DNA from: Methanobacteriota archaeon
Lineage (GTDB): Archaea > Halobacteriota > Methanosarcinia > Methanotrichales > Methanotrichaceae
Assembly (NCBI GenBank): GCA_029553285.1
Contig: JAKPCO010000073.1
Coordinates: forward strand, 91,656 to 155,655
Reading direction: 5' to 3'
DNA length: 64,000 nt
How positions within the stretch are numbered: the stretch's first letter is position 1; every line of letters starts with the position of its first letter. Positions 19,253-28,846 of this stretch are shown here, in pieces. A model generated the notes under the pieces. The model made no database searches. It had not been told where the DNA came from and saw nothing but the letters and a program-made list of their open reading frames with translations. The position numbers and the translations under genes were made by a program.

Positions 19253-19984
19253 ATGGTGCTCAAGAAGAAACCCGCTGAGCCCTGGCCTGTGATCACCGGC
19301 GAGTATGAGGTCGGCAACCCGGAGAGCCCTGTGGCGGTTGTGACCTGCGGCTCTCACCTCAAGAACTCTGAGCTGATAGCAGCTGGTGCAGCTCTGGCCG
19401 GGCCATGCAAGACCGAGAACATAGGCATAGAGAAGATGGTAGCCAACGTGATCTCCAACCCGAATATCAGGTATCTGCTGATCACAGGCATGGAGGTCAA
19501 GGGGCACATCACAGGGCAGGCGATAGAGGCGTTCACTGCGAACGGAATAGACAAGGAGGGCAGGATCGTCGGGGCCAAGGGCGCTATCCCGTTCATCCAG
19601 AACCTGACGCCTGAGGCGATAGAGCGGTGGAGGCAGCAGATCACCACGATCAACATGATCGACACAGAGGATATGGGCGCCATCACCGCGAAGATAAAGG
19701 AGCTCGTCGCCAAAGATCCCGGCGCATTGGATGTCGAGCCGATGATCGTCGAGATCAAGGAGGCTGGCGCCGAGGAGGGTGAGGGTGGTCTCAGGCCGAT
19801 GGCCGCAGAGGTCGTCGAGGTCCGTTCAAGGATCAGGGCCATGGATATGGCTGTGACGAACAACGGCCTGCTCAACAAATTCCAGGCCGGAGTTTACGCG
19901 GGCAAGATAGAGGGAATAGTGCTCGGAATGACCCTGACCCTGGCCATATTCGGGCTTATACTCAAGATGGTAGGGGGGAGCTGA
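19253..19984 (+). CDS. mtrA: tetrahydromethanopterin S-methyltransferase subunit A, corrinoid carrier
   Basis: Carries the 5-hydroxybenzimidazolyl-cobamide that accepts the methyl group and hands it to coenzyme M, driving Na+ export. The 243-residue protein has a cytoplasmic corrinoid domain, with the axial ligand histidine at about residue 85 (EVKGHITGQA), and a C-terminal membrane helix (VLGMTLTLAIFGLILKMV). The ATG at 19253 has GGAGGTG seven bases upstream; the TTG at 19247 does not fit as well. Confidence 0.97.
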   Translation: MVLKKKPAEPWPVITGEYEVGNPESPVAVVTCGSHLKNSELIAAGAALAGPCKTENIGIEKMVANVISNPNIRYLLITGMEVKGHITGQAIEAFTANGIDKEGRIVGAKGAIPFIQNLTPEAIERWRQQITTINMIDTEDMGAITAKIKELVAKDPGALDVEPMIVEIKEAGAEEGEGGLRPMAAEVVEVRSRIRAMDMAVTNNGLLNKFQAGVYAGKIEGIVLGMTLTLAIFGLILKMVGGS

Positions 19985-19986
19985 GG

Positions 19987-20211
19987 ATGGCAGAGGAGAT
20001 AGTTTACGGGCAGGGGACTCCAGCTGTTATAGAGCCCGCAATGCCCCTCTTCGATCAGATCGTGGACGATATCAAGTACAAGGCGCAGCTCCTGGCCAGG
20101 GAGACGAAGCTGAGCTCGGGCGTCATCGCGGCAACCCCGCAGGGATTCGCGATCGGCTTCTTCCTCGCTGTGGCCATGATGCTGGGCCCCTTCCTGCTGA
20201 TGGGGGTGTAA
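19987..20211 (+). CDS. mtrF: tetrahydromethanopterin S-methyltransferase subunit F
   Basis: A 74-residue subunit. The soluble part resembles the MtrA C-terminal linker (FDQIVDDIKYKAQLLARETK), and one membrane helix follows (GFAIGFFLAVAMMLGPFLLM). It starts two bases after mtrA. The separate mtrA and mtrF genes follow the usual methanogen arrangement. Confidence 0.96.
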   Translation: MAEEIVYGQGTPAVIEPAMPLFDQIVDDIKYKAQLLARETKLSSGVIAATPQGFAIGFFLAVAMMLGPFLLMGV

Positions 20212-20214
20212 GCT

Positions 20215-20469
20215 GTGGCAGATGAGGCAAAGGATACAAAGCCGGTCGTCCCTGTTGCAGTGGTCGATCGCGACCAGTACAGGGAGATAATGGCGCGTCT
20301 CGATAAGATCGAGGAGAAGATCGAGTTCTACTCGGCTGAGAAGTTCCTGAGGGCTGGAAAGTCTGTAGGCAGGGATCTGGGCGTTGCCTACGGCGTGTGT
20401 GCTGGACTGATAATAATATTGGCGTACATACTGTTCATGTATGCCGGCAACTGGGTGAAGGTGATTTGA
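20215..20469 (+). CDS. mtrG: tetrahydromethanopterin S-methyltransferase subunit G
   Basis: An 84-residue subunit from a GTG start, with the ribosome-binding region inside the mtrF 3' end. The soluble coiled part VVDRDQYREIMARLDKIEEK is followed by one C-terminal membrane helix (GVCAGLIIILAYILFMYAGN). It ends directly against mtrH with no spacer. Confidence 0.95.
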   Translation: MADEAKDTKPVVPVAVVDRDQYREIMARLDKIEEKIEFYSAEKFLRAGKSVGRDLGVAYGVCAGLIIILAYILFMYAGNWVKVI

Positions 20470-21405
20470 ATGTTCAGGTTCGATAGAAAGCAGGAGGTCT
20501 TCGACTTCGGCAAGTTCAAGATCGGGGGTCAGCCTGGCGAGTACCCGACTTGCTGCATCGGCACAATGTTCTATGCCAGGCACAAGATAGTATCCGATCC
20601 GGAGCATGGGGTGTTCGATAAGAACGCTGCTGAGAAGCTCTGGAACCAGCAGGTTGAGATGAGCGAGATCACAGGGAACACCTGCATGAACCAGATCGTG
20701 GCAGAGACGAACGAGGCTATGCAGAAGGAGATCGACTGGTTCGTGGAGATCTCCGACTACCCGTTCCTCATCGATTCCTCTGCTCCAGAGGTTCGCGCCT
20801 TCGGGGTCAAGTACGCCACCGAGATCGGCGTCGCGGACAGGGCGGTGCACAACTCCATCAACGCCTCGATAACGGATGAGGAGCTGCAGGCGCTGAAGGA
20901 GAGCGATCTGGATGCCGCGATAGTCCTGGCGTTCAACGCGATGGAGAAGGGAACCAAGGGGAAGATGGATATACTCACGAAGGCCGCAGGCGGCGCAAAG
21001 AAGGGGATGCTCGAGTACGCTAAGGACTGCGGCATAACGAGGATTCTCATAGACACAGCGGCGATGCCGCTGGGCGCTGGCTCAGGAGCCACATACAGAG
21101 CATGCATCGCTGTCAAGGCGATGCTGGGCCTGCCGGTCGGCGGAGGCTTCCACAACGCTGCGTCCGCATGGGACTGGATGAAGAAGTGGAAGAAGACCCA
21201 CAAGGAGGCATTCGCTCCTGTTGATATCGGCTCGAACCTCGTCGCCGGAATCGTGGGCGCAGACTTCTACCTCTACGGACCGATCGAGAACGCGCCGATG
21301 ATATTCCCGGCTGCTGCGATGGTCGACATCATGAAGGCCGAGTCGATCCAGGAGCTCGGCCTCGAGGTGCTGGATCCGAACCATCCGATAAAGAAGACCC
21401 TGTAG
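20470..21405 (+). CDS. mtrH: tetrahydromethanopterin S-methyltransferase subunit H
   Basis: Catalyses methyl transfer from methyl-tetrahydromethanopterin (or sarcinapterin) to the MtrA corrinoid. The 311-residue soluble TIM-barrel protein starts MFRFDRKQEVFDFGKFKIGG; barrel-end motifs include NTCMNQIVAETNEAM and GCGFHNA-like PVGGGFHNAASAWDWMKKW. It is the last gene of the operon and is followed by a GC hairpin overlapping its stop codon. Confidence 0.97.
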   Translation: MFRFDRKQEVFDFGKFKIGGQPGEYPTCCIGTMFYARHKIVSDPEHGVFDKNAAEKLWNQQVEMSEITGNTCMNQIVAETNEAMQKEIDWFVEISDYPFLIDSSAPEVRAFGVKYATEIGVADRAVHNSINASITDEELQALKESDLDAAIVLAFNAMEKGTKGKMDILTKAAGGAKKGMLEYAKDCGITRILIDTAAMPLGAGSGATYRACIAVKAMLGLPVGGGFHNAASAWDWMKKWKKTHKEAFAPVDIGSNLVAGIVGADFYLYGPIENAPMIFPAAAMVDIMKAESIQELGLEVLDPNHPIKKTL

Positions 21406-21421
21406 GGCGTTTCTCCGCCCT
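21404..21421 (+). terminator. terminator of the mtr operon
   Basis: AGGGCG-TTTCTC-CGCCCT is a perfect 6-bp stem that begins in the mtrH stop codon, followed by GCTCTTATTTTCATT. Confidence 0.65.
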
Positions 21422-21450
21422 GCTCTTATTTTCATTCCAGGAGTCCTGTT

Positions 21451-22083
21451 TTGCCCAGAGTCTACGTCTCTCTCTCCTTTGACAGGGTTCGCTTCAAATG
21501 CCAGCGCTGTGGCGCGTGCTGCCACCACCGCAGGCCGTCTGAGTTTTCAGAGCTGATACCTCCAGAGCTGGTGCAGAGGTTCGTCGAGCGCTCGAACCTC
21601 ATACATCTGAATGAGGATGAGATCTCCAGGATATCGAGAATTTATGGTCTCAGGCCTGAGGAGTTTGTGGATACACTCTATCCCTATGATGGGAGGGCCG
21701 TCAGGATATCGGATGATGGTTCTGGGGTGGTGCTGGATATACCTGTACTTAAATCCAAGCCGGATACGACCTGCGTCTTTTACGACAATGGCTGCAGGAT
21801 ATACCCGCACAGGCCCAGGGCGTGCAGGCTCTTTCCCTTTCGCATATCTGAGCGTGAGATCGCGGGGGATGTGGTTCTCAGCATAGATTACAATCCAGGC
21901 TGCCCCGGTATCGGAAAGGGGGATTATGCTGATACGAGAAAAATACGGGAGCTGGCGGTGGAGATATTCTCAAGACGCATGAACGCTATCACCCGCGAGA
22001 CAAAGGAGCTCATCGCATCGGGATCCATCAAGCCTGGTATGGTGGTGTACAGAACCATGCCCGGTGGACCCCGAACCAGGTGA
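21451..22083 (+). CDS. YkgJ-family cysteine-cluster protein
   Basis: A 210-residue protein from TTG, with AGGAG about ten bases upstream. The metal cluster motif is FKCQRCGACCHHRRPSEFSE near residue 15, and later cysteines lie in TTCVFYDNGCRIYPHRPRAC and NPGCPG. This pattern defines the zinc- or iron-chelating YkgJ (CxxCxxCC) family, whose role is unknown. It follows the mtr terminator, so it is probably a separate unit. Confidence 0.8.
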   Translation: MPRVYVSLSFDRVRFKCQRCGACCHHRRPSEFSELIPPELVQRFVERSNLIHLNEDEISRISRIYGLRPEEFVDTLYPYDGRAVRISDDGSGVVLDIPVLKSKPDTTCVFYDNGCRIYPHRPRACRLFPFRISEREIAGDVVLSIDYNPGCPGIGKGDYADTRKIRELAVEIFSRRMNAITRETKELIASGSIKPGMVVYRTMPGGPRTR

Positions 22084-22203
22084 TCGGTTGCCTGATCTAT
22101 GGATGCATCGCATATGTATTTTCATCTATCTTTTTTAGAATTTTTGAGGCGTTTCGATCAACTCAGTAACCCTGAAATAGAACGCACTTCAAAAAACGTA
22201 GAT

Positions 22204-22211
22204 TTTATAAA
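22204..22211 (+). promoter_or_regulatory. TATA box of the TPR-protein gene
   Basis: TTTATAAA within GATTTTATAAAGG. Transcription would start near 22234, giving a leader of about 87 bases ending in AAAGGAGGT before the GTG start. A T-rich tract at 22129-22146 (TTTTTTAGAATTTTTG) may end the preceding transcript. Confidence 0.6.
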
Positions 22212-22320
22212 GGAGAAGATTTACTACAGTGAGAATATCTGAGCGGATATGTGGGGAGATCCGCAAAGTGGGGATTCATCTTGTCCATGATCATGCTTCT
22301 CTGTGTAAAGGAGGTATTAC

Positions 22321-25300
22321 GTGGTGGATGAGGCCGGAGCCTTGTGTGCCATCGCAGGCTTTCTGGATGGTGATGTTGGGGATCACAGGGTGATTGAGCG
22401 GATCGCGCTGGAGGCTGATGGGCCGCTGGCATCGCTGGCAAGAGCTGTGCAGTCCTCAGATATATCCAGGGCACTGTCACATCTGGATGATCTCGCAGAG
22501 CAGTATTCGGCATCCACAGATTGCAGCATCTGGTTCTCTCTGGGCACAATATCACACCGTCTCGGTTCGCTTGAACGGGCGGTGAGCCATCTCTCAAGAG
22601 CTCTGGAGCTCGCATCCGGAGCATATGAGGTCAGAATTCTCTCCCGACTCGGGTCGATCTATGCGGATGTGGAGGACTGGGATCGGGCGATCTCTCTCTA
22701 CAGGGATGCTCTCGCGCGGGTGGAAAGGGGGGATCCGGAGCGCGCTGGAATTCTCATAAAACTCTCAAGAGCATGCAGAGAGGCCAGAAGATGGGATGAG
22801 GCGCTCCAGTGCAGCTCTGATGCGATAGACGCCCTCAGATCCTCAGGAGACAGAAGCTCCGTCGCGAAGGCGATCATGGAGGAGGCTGAGATCCGGAGGG
22901 AGATGGGGGATTTATCATCTGCTGAGGAGCTCTACAGGACGTGCCTTGAGGAGTTCGAGCGGCTGGGGGAGATACCGCTCGTGTGCAGGTCTCTGGAGAT
23001 GCTGGGTCGGATATCTCAGCTCAGAGGTGAAACCAGGAGAACTGAGGACCTTTTCGATATGGCCATGCACAGGTACGAGCACTGCCATGAGACAGCGGGC
23101 GCATCGAGAACGGCACTTCTTCTGGGAGATCTGCATGCGATCGAGGGGAGGTTTTCCAGTGCGGAGGAGTGCTACCTGAAGGCACTGGAGGGCTTTCGAG
23201 AGGTATCAGATCGCGAGAGCGTGGCGAGCACACTGCTGAGCCTGGCCAGGCTCTGCGGCTCCATGGGCGAGTGGAAGAGGGCTGTCGAGCGCTATCGAGA
23301 GGCGCTTGACATCCTGCAGTCTGAGCAGTCACAGGATCTCGCAAGGGCTCTCAGAGAGATGGGGAATGCATGCTGCGGGTTGAGAGATTATGAGATGGCG
23401 CAGAATTATTTCATGAGATCTCTCGAGCTCAGCGAGGCCCTCGGAGACAGGGACGGCATGGCTGCTTCGCACACAGGCATAGGACACATGCTCTCCGACC
23501 TCGGCGAGTGGGATGGCGCCGTGGAGCACTATGAGAGTGCTGCCGAGCTCCTGCGTGAGATGGGAGATCTCAGGGGCGCTGCAGCATGCACATCGAACAT
23601 AGCGAGCGTGTACCAGATGATGGGGGATCTGGAGAAGGCGCTGGATGTCTATCATGATGCGCTTCAGCTCCAGGAGCGGCTTGGCGATATGCAGGGGGCA
23701 TCGAAGACCCTGAACAACATGGGGCTCGTCTACCAGCACATGGGCGAGATCGAGGCAGCTGAGAGAAATTACATGCGCTGCCTGGAGATGAAGGAGCAGC
23801 TCGGGGATGTCCATGGCGCTGCGAACACGCACATCAACCTCGCAACTCTGTACGAGATCCAGAGGCGATGGGATGATGCCATAGCCCATTATCAGGATGC
23901 TCTGGAGACGTTCGAGGCGATCGGCGATCGCAGGGGCATGGCTGCGGTGATGAACAACCTCGGAAATGTGTACGAGGAGAAGGGGGACATCCTGCAGGCG
24001 ATAAAGAGCTACAGGATGAGCATGGAGCTCGATGGTGGGGACGCAAGCATCGCGAAGATATCATGGAATCTTGGGGGGCTCTACCACAGGATCGGGGATG
24101 CGGAGAGCGCGGAGAAGTGCTACAGGGCCAGCCTGGAGGCGTTCCAGAGCATTGGGGATGAGAGGGGTGCGGCCTATGCTCTCATGGGCCTCGGCAGCAT
24201 CGCGCTGGAGCGTGGCCTTTGGGACGCTGCGCTGGACTGTTTTAAAAGGTGTGCTGGTCTCAGGCTTGATACGCCAGAGGCCCTGAGGGTGCTTGGCAGC
24301 ATCGCATCTGTTTATGAGAGAAAGGGCATGTGGCAGGAGGCCCTTGCAGAGTACAGGAAGGTGCTTGAGAGGTTCAGGGGGATAGGAGATTCTCTCGGTG
24401 TCGCAGCGGTTCTGAGCACCATGGGCAACCTCTTGGCGGAGCAGGGGCTCTGGGATGATGCCCTTGAGCATTACAATGAGAGTCTTGAGATATTCGAGAG
24501 GCTCGGCGACGGCTACAGCACAGCGGTCACCACAAACAACATGGCAAATGTGCTTTACAGGAGGGGAGACTGGGACAGGGCTCTGAGCATGTACACAAAA
24601 GCGATGGAGCACTTCCAGCGGGTTGGGGACATGCAGAGCCATGGAGCCACGCTGAGCAACGTGGCGAGCATACACTACAGGAGGGGCGAGTGGGAGAGGG
24701 CGATAGAGCTCTACCACAAAAGCCTCGAGATCTTCGAGGGGCTCGACGATTCGAGAGCATCCTCGATGGTGCTCAACAACCTGGGTCTTCTCTACCACAG
24801 GAGGGGTGAGTGGTCGCTGGCAGTCGATCACTTCAGGCTGGCAGTGGAGTACGCGATGCGTGCCGGAGATCGTGAGGCTGCCACGGAGTTCCAGGCGAAC
24901 ATGGAGATGGTGAGATCATGCCGCGGAGAGGCGTCTGTCGACATCGAGGGGTATCTCAAAAAGCTGGAGGAGATCGAGAAGGCAGGGGACGTTGAGGCGG
25001 CTGCAGAGATGCACGGGTTACTGGCAAATGCATATGCTGACATCTTCCGCTGGGAGGATGCGCTGGATCATTACCAGAAGAGCCTGGAGCTCTTCGAGCG
25101 CTCCGGCGACAGGTACAGCGCTGCGGAGACGATGTTCAACATGGCGCTCGTCTACAGGGATCGTGGGGAGTGGTCGATCGCCGAGGATCTCCTCTCGAGG
25201 AGCATGAGCGAGTTCAGAGCGCTGAAGGCATCGCCATGCTACAGCATGTCGCGTCTGAACCTGGGGCTTTTGAAGGAGATCAGGGGAGCTGATCCTGAGG

Positions 25301-26127
25301 AGGATATACTCTCTGCGATAACAACCTTTGAGAGCATCGGCGCGATCCCGGATCTCTGCGAGGCGTATCTCGCGATGGCCAGGGTGAAGCTGAACAGAGG
25401 GGAGATGAGCGAGGCGCGCTTCTACCTCTCTGAGGCTGAGACGCTCATACTGAAGACAGGTTACGATTCCATGAGGATCAGGCTTTACATCGAATGGGGA
25501 GATTTTTACCTCTCCCAGGCCCCCGCCGAGGCCAGAAGCTTCTACAACAAAGCCCTTGCGCTTGCGAGAAAAATGGGGCTCACGAGGGATGAGGGTGCAG
25601 CGCTTCGGAGCCTCGGTGCAGCGTCTCTGAACGCCGGAGATTATGATGATGCAGAGGAGCACCTCCAGAAAGCCCTGGAGCTCTTCAAATCGATCAACTC
25701 CATGTACGATCTCCTCTCCACATACGCGCTCATTGCGACGCTGTACTTCAACAGAAAGGATCACGCCAGGGCGGAGGAGACCGCTCTGCTCCTCGAGCGG
25801 CAGGCGAGAAGGCTCGGCTACAGGGATCTGCAGGTCAAGGCGCTGGAGGTGATGGCTGGCTGTGAGCTGGCGACCTCAAGGACAGACGCAGCTGTGAGCA
25901 CCTACCTGGAGGCGCTGAACATAGCGCAGTCAGATGGTATCTCTAAGAGACTGCTATCAGAGCTGACCAGGAACATAGTCAGCAGCCTCCAGGAGATACT
26001 CAGGGAGAGGGCGAACCTCTCCGATATGTCTGCAATAAAAACAGTCGAGTGCCTGCTCGAGGCGCTCCGTGCGGGTCTGACGTGCAGGGTGGATTTCGCA
26101 GACGATATCGTGCTCGGAGGCGCATAG
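22321..26127 (+). CDS. 1268-aa tetratricopeptide repeat protein
   Basis: Starts at GTG after an excellent AAAGGAGGT site. The protein is almost wholly built of roughly 40-residue TPR units (about thirty by length), with recurring GDxxGxAxxxxNLGxVYxxxGxWDxALxHYxxSLExFE, the long-period type seen in LGN and kinesin light chain. There is no signal peptide, membrane segment, kinase or enzymatic domain, so it is a cytoplasmic scaffold. The 5' third is more divergent than the centre, which is rich in near-identical units. No neighbour suggests the partner. Very long all-TPR proteins are frequent in Methanosarcina-type genomes. Confidence 0.9.
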   Translation: MVDEAGALCAIAGFLDGDVGDHRVIERIALEADGPLASLARAVQSSDISRALSHLDDLAEQYSASTDCSIWFSLGTISHRLGSLERAVSHLSRALELASGAYEVRILSRLGSIYADVEDWDRAISLYRDALARVERGDPERAGILIKLSRACREARRWDEALQCSSDAIDALRSSGDRSSVAKAIMEEAEIRREMGDLSSAEELYRTCLEEFERLGEIPLVCRSLEMLGRISQLRGETRRTEDLFDMAMHRYEHCHETAGASRTALLLGDLHAIEGRFSSAEECYLKALEGFREVSDRESVASTLLSLARLCGSMGEWKRAVERYREALDILQSEQSQDLARALREMGNACCGLRDYEMAQNYFMRSLELSEALGDRDGMAASHTGIGHMLSDLGEWDGAVEHYESAAELLREMGDLRGAAACTSNIASVYQMMGDLEKALDVYHDALQLQERLGDMQGASKTLNNMGLVYQHMGEIEAAERNYMRCLEMKEQLGDVHGAANTHINLATLYEIQRRWDDAIAHYQDALETFEAIGDRRGMAAVMNNLGNVYEEKGDILQAIKSYRMSMELDGGDASIAKISWNLGGLYHRIGDAESAEKCYRASLEAFQSIGDERGAAYALMGLGSIALERGLWDAALDCFKRCAGLRLDTPEALRVLGSIASVYERKGMWQEALAEYRKVLERFRGIGDSLGVAAVLSTMGNLLAEQGLWDDALEHYNESLEIFERLGDGYSTAVTTNNMANVLYRRGDWDRALSMYTKAMEHFQRVGDMQSHGATLSNVASIHYRRGEWERAIELYHKSLEIFEGLDDSRASSMVLNNLGLLYHRRGEWSLAVDHFRLAVEYAMRAGDREAATEFQANMEMVRSCRGEASVDIEGYLKKLEEIEKAGDVEAAAEMHGLLANAYADIFRWEDALDHYQKSLELFERSGDRYSAAETMFNMALVYRDRGEWSIAEDLLSRSMSEFRALKASPCYSMSRLNLGLLKEIRGADPEEDILSAITTFESIGAIPDLCEAYLAMARVKLNRGEMSEARFYLSEAETLILKTGYDSMRIRLYIEWGDFYLSQAPAEARSFYNKALALARKMGLTRDEGAALRSLGAASLNAGDYDDAEEHLQKALELFKSINSMYDLLSTYALIATLYFNRKDHARAEETALLLERQARRLGYRDLQVKALEVMAGCELATSRTDAAVSTYLEALNIAQSDGISKRLLSELTRNIVSSLQEILRERANLSDMSAIKTVECLLEALRAGLTCRVDFADDIVLGGA

Positions 26128-26174
26128 ATCGAGCGCCTCCTGCAGTCTCCCCAGCTAACTTCACGCACTCGAAC

Positions 26175-26909
26175 TCATTCAGCTGCCAGGTCGGCCTGAT
26201 CCCCACCCTCCACCCTCCATATCGCCTTCTTTATAACGCCGAGAAGGGTGTTCGCCTCCCGCTCTGTCAGCTCAGCCCTCCCGAATATCCGGCGGAGCAT
26301 CAGCACGACGTAGCGGATCTTGTGCTCCGGATAGTTGATGATCCTGAGGAGATGGTCTGTGCTCTCGTATATCCTCTCCAGCATATCTCTGGAAGCCAGT
26401 CTGACCTCAAGCGTCGAATCGACCTGGCCGAGCTCGTAGAGGATCACGGTTGCTGCATGAGATAAATTCATAACCGGGTAATCATCGCTTGTGGGAATAG
26501 ACACAAGCACATCACAGATCATCAGCTCGTCGTTTGTGAGACCCCAGTCCTCCCTCCCAAGCAGGAGGGCCACGGTCCCATCCTTGTCCCTCAACCGCTC
26601 CGCGAGCTCCGATGGCGTGAGAAACGGTACGCGGAGATGGAGCCTCAGATGATGGTGATCTCTGCCGAGACGCTTCCCGGTTGTGCCCACGACGAGGCTG
26701 ACACCCTCCAGGGCATCCTCCAGACGGTCCACACTTCTGGCGGACTGGAGGATATCCCTGGCATGCGCTGCCATGGCCATGCCAAACGACCCGAGCTCGC
26801 AGGGCCTGACGAGAACCAGGTCGCTGAAGCCGAAGTTCTTCATCGACCTCGCCACTGCGCCCACGTTCCCCTCGTACCTGGGCTCTACGAGCACCACCCT
26901 CAGCTTCAT
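26175..26909 (-). CDS. TrmJ-type tRNA 2'-O-methyltransferase (SpoU/TrmD superfamily)
   Basis: A 244-residue knotted methyltransferase with three motifs in order: EPRYEGNVGAVARSMKNFGF, ALLLGREDWGLTNDEL and IPTSDDYPVMNLSHAATVIL. In the TrmJ family this methylates ribose at position 32 of tRNA. A C-terminal helical region of about 80 residues follows. A TATA-like TTTAAG (26935-26943) puts the transcription start at the ATG, suggesting a leaderless message; that box lies just beyond the rtcB stop. Confidence 0.85.
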   Translation of the reverse strand: MKLRVVLVEPRYEGNVGAVARSMKNFGFSDLVLVRPCELGSFGMAMAAHARDILQSARSVDRLEDALEGVSLVVGTTGKRLGRDHHHLRLHLRVPFLTPSELAERLRDKDGTVALLLGREDWGLTNDELMICDVLVSIPTSDDYPVMNLSHAATVILYELGQVDSTLEVRLASRDMLERIYESTDHLLRIINYPEHKIRYVVLMLRRIFGRAELTEREANTLLGVIKKAIWRVEGGDQADLAAE

Positions 26910-26946
26910 CCGCAGTTGCGGGTTCGTTTGAGCTCTTAAATCTAAC

Positions 26947-28368
26947 TCATCCCTTTGAGACCCCGAGGGGTATCATCTGTGCGACCTTCTTCGCAAGCCC
27001 CAGCGCATGCACGACCTCGACCACCTCATGGCTGGGCTTGTAGACCTCTGGCGCCTCCTCTGCGAGCACAGCAGACTCTGTCGCCATCACCTTGATCCCC
27101 TCTCGCTGGAGGCTTGCCCTCACATCAGATCCCCTGTAGGTCTTCTTCGCCTGGCTCCTGCTCATTATCCGGCCGGAGCCATGGCACGCGCTGCCGAACG
27201 TGAGATCCAGCGCCCTGTCCTGGCCGCAGAGGACATACGATGGGGTTCCCATGCTCCCCGGGATCAGAAGGGGCTGTCCGACATCCCTGTAGTCCTGGGG
27301 CACCTCTCTTCTGGACGGACCGAACGACCTTGTCGCGCCCTTCCTGTGGACGTACAGCCTCTCGAGCTTTCCATCAACCATGTGCTCCTCTATCTTGGCG
27401 ACGTTGTGCGCCACGTCGTAGACGAGAGGCATCTCCACATCACCGAAGTATTTCGCGAAGACCTCCCTGGTCCAGTGTGCTATGATCTGCCGGTTCGCCC
27501 AGGCGTAATTCGCTGCTGCAGCCATCGCCCCGAAGTAGTTCGTCGCCTCCGGAGTTCCTATGGGCGCGCATGCGAGCTGCTTGTCCGGCAGGTCGATATT
27601 GTACTTCCTCACAGCCCTTGACAGGACCTCAAGATGATCTGTGCATATCTGATGTCCCGCGCCCCTCGACCCGCAGTGTATCATGACAGTCACCTGATTC
27701 TTGAAGAGTCCGAAGCGCCTGGCGATGCGCTCATCATACACCTCTCCCACATACTGGACCTCGAGGAAGTGATTGCCGCTGCCGAGCGTACCGAACTGTG
27801 GCCTTCCGCGCTTTCTGGCCTTAGTGCTGACCTGGTTCGGGTCAGCACCCTTCAGGCAACCATTCTCCTCGCAGTGCTCCAGATCCTCATCAGTGCCGTA
27901 GCCCTGCTCCACAGCCCATCTCGCCCCGGTGACGAACGCCTCTGTGAGCTCGCTGTCTGACACATGGAGCCTGCTTGTGGCACCAACTCCCGATGGGATC
28001 TCCTTGAAAAGGGATTCGATTAGATCAGAGATCACGGGCCTGACCTCATCAACAGTCAGGTCTGTGCGCAGGAGGCGCACGCCGCAGTTGATATCGAACC
28101 CAACACCGCCCGGGCTTATCACTCCGCCGTCCTCCCGGAATGCTGCGACGCCGCCTATCGGAAATCCGTATCCGAGGTGCGCATCCGGCATGGCCATGGA
28201 GTACTTCACTATCCCCGGCAGGGTGGCCACGTTTGCGACCTGCTCTATAGTTCCAGGCTCCACCATCTCCAGGAGAGACTCGGAGATGAATATCCTGCCC
28301 GGGACACGCATTCCATCCTTGTAGCCTATCGGCAGCTCGTAAATATTCTCATCTACCTTATTGAGCAT
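26947..28368 (-). CDS. rtcB: RtcB RNA ligase (tRNA-splicing)
   Basis: Joins the 2',3'-cyclic-phosphate and 5'-OH ends left by the tRNA-splicing endonuclease, using GTP and Mn2+. The 473-residue protein has metal ligands in GGVGFDINCGVRLLR and GTLGSGNHFLEVQ, and the guanylylated histidine region near FGSACHGSGRIMSR. Start at ATG 28368 with GAGGTGATCAC before it; a TTG at 28381-28383 is less likely. It overlaps the archease transcript end, forming an archease-rtcB operon. Two intron-containing tRNAs in this window are natural substrates. Confidence 0.95.
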   Translation of the reverse strand: MLNKVDENIYELPIGYKDGMRVPGRIFISESLLEMVEPGTIEQVANVATLPGIVKYSMAMPDAHLGYGFPIGGVAAFREDGGVISPGGVGFDINCGVRLLRTDLTVDEVRPVISDLIESLFKEIPSGVGATSRLHVSDSELTEAFVTGARWAVEQGYGTDEDLEHCEENGCLKGADPNQVSTKARKRGRPQFGTLGSGNHFLEVQYVGEVYDERIARRFGLFKNQVTVMIHCGSRGAGHQICTDHLEVLSRAVRKYNIDLPDKQLACAPIGTPEATNYFGAMAAAANYAWANRQIIAHWTREVFAKYFGDVEMPLVYDVAHNVAKIEEHMVDGKLERLYVHRKGATRSFGPSRREVPQDYRDVGQPLLIPGSMGTPSYVLCGQDRALDLTFGSACHGSGRIMSRSQAKKTYRGSDVRASLQREGIKVMATESAVLAEEAPEVYKPSHEVVEVVHALGLAKKVAQMIPLGVSKG

Positions 28369-28379
28369 GTGATCACCTC

Positions 28380-28805
28380 TCAAACATCGAGCACAACCTG
28401 CATCATCCAGGGACTGTTGGAATCTCCAGGTCTCACCTCAAACTGGTGGAGTGTGACTGCCTTGATCTCGGTCTCGAATGAGTGCCTCCTCCTGTCTATA
28501 TGCTCGCCACGGGCCCTGGCATTCAATCTCCACATATCATTATGGCTCAGAGATATATCAAAATCTCTGAAGACCGCCATCTCCGCGCTGAACAGGAAGA
28601 GAAGCTCGGAGAGCCATCTGTACGCGAGGCTCTCCAGATCCTCGGCCTCCAGCTCAACCTCCCATACCCTCTCAGGTTTGATTGTGGCAGTATCCATCAT
28701 GACGCTGAACATCGCCAGGGCCGCGTTTCTCAGCATCTCCTCCGGGCTGGACCCATAGGCTCTGAACTTGACATCAGCTGTGTGCTCCAGAAACTCGTAT
28801 TGCAT
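28380..28805 (-). CDS. archease, RtcB activator
   Basis: A 141-residue protein beginning MQYEFLEHTADVKFRAYGSS, with DLESLAYRWLSELLFLFSAE and the C-terminal VRPGDSNSPWMMQVVLDV. Archease promotes RtcB guanylylation and turnover. Its stop lies 12 bases before the rtcB ATG, consistent with one transcript. Conserved acidic residues (HTAD and the final DV) expected for metal and RtcB contact are present. Confidence 0.93.
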   Translation of the reverse strand: MQYEFLEHTADVKFRAYGSSPEEMLRNAALAMFSVMMDTATIKPERVWEVELEAEDLESLAYRWLSELLFLFSAEMAVFRDFDISLSHNDMWRLNARARGEHIDRRRHSFETEIKAVTLHQFEVRPGDSNSPWMMQVVLDV

Positions 28806-28846
28806 TTATCTCTGCCTCCAAAGAACCGGGGTCTGTCTCGTGCCCC

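Noticed and set aside
19894..20850. 318-residue open frame antisense to mtrF-mtrG-mtrH
   Set aside because: It overlaps three certain genes on the other strand, is rich in His and Leu as expected of an antisense shadow, and has no start signals.
24061..24831. 256-residue open frame antisense to the TPR gene
   Set aside because: The repeated structure of the TPR gene forces matching antisense frames; the sequence shows no independent motif.
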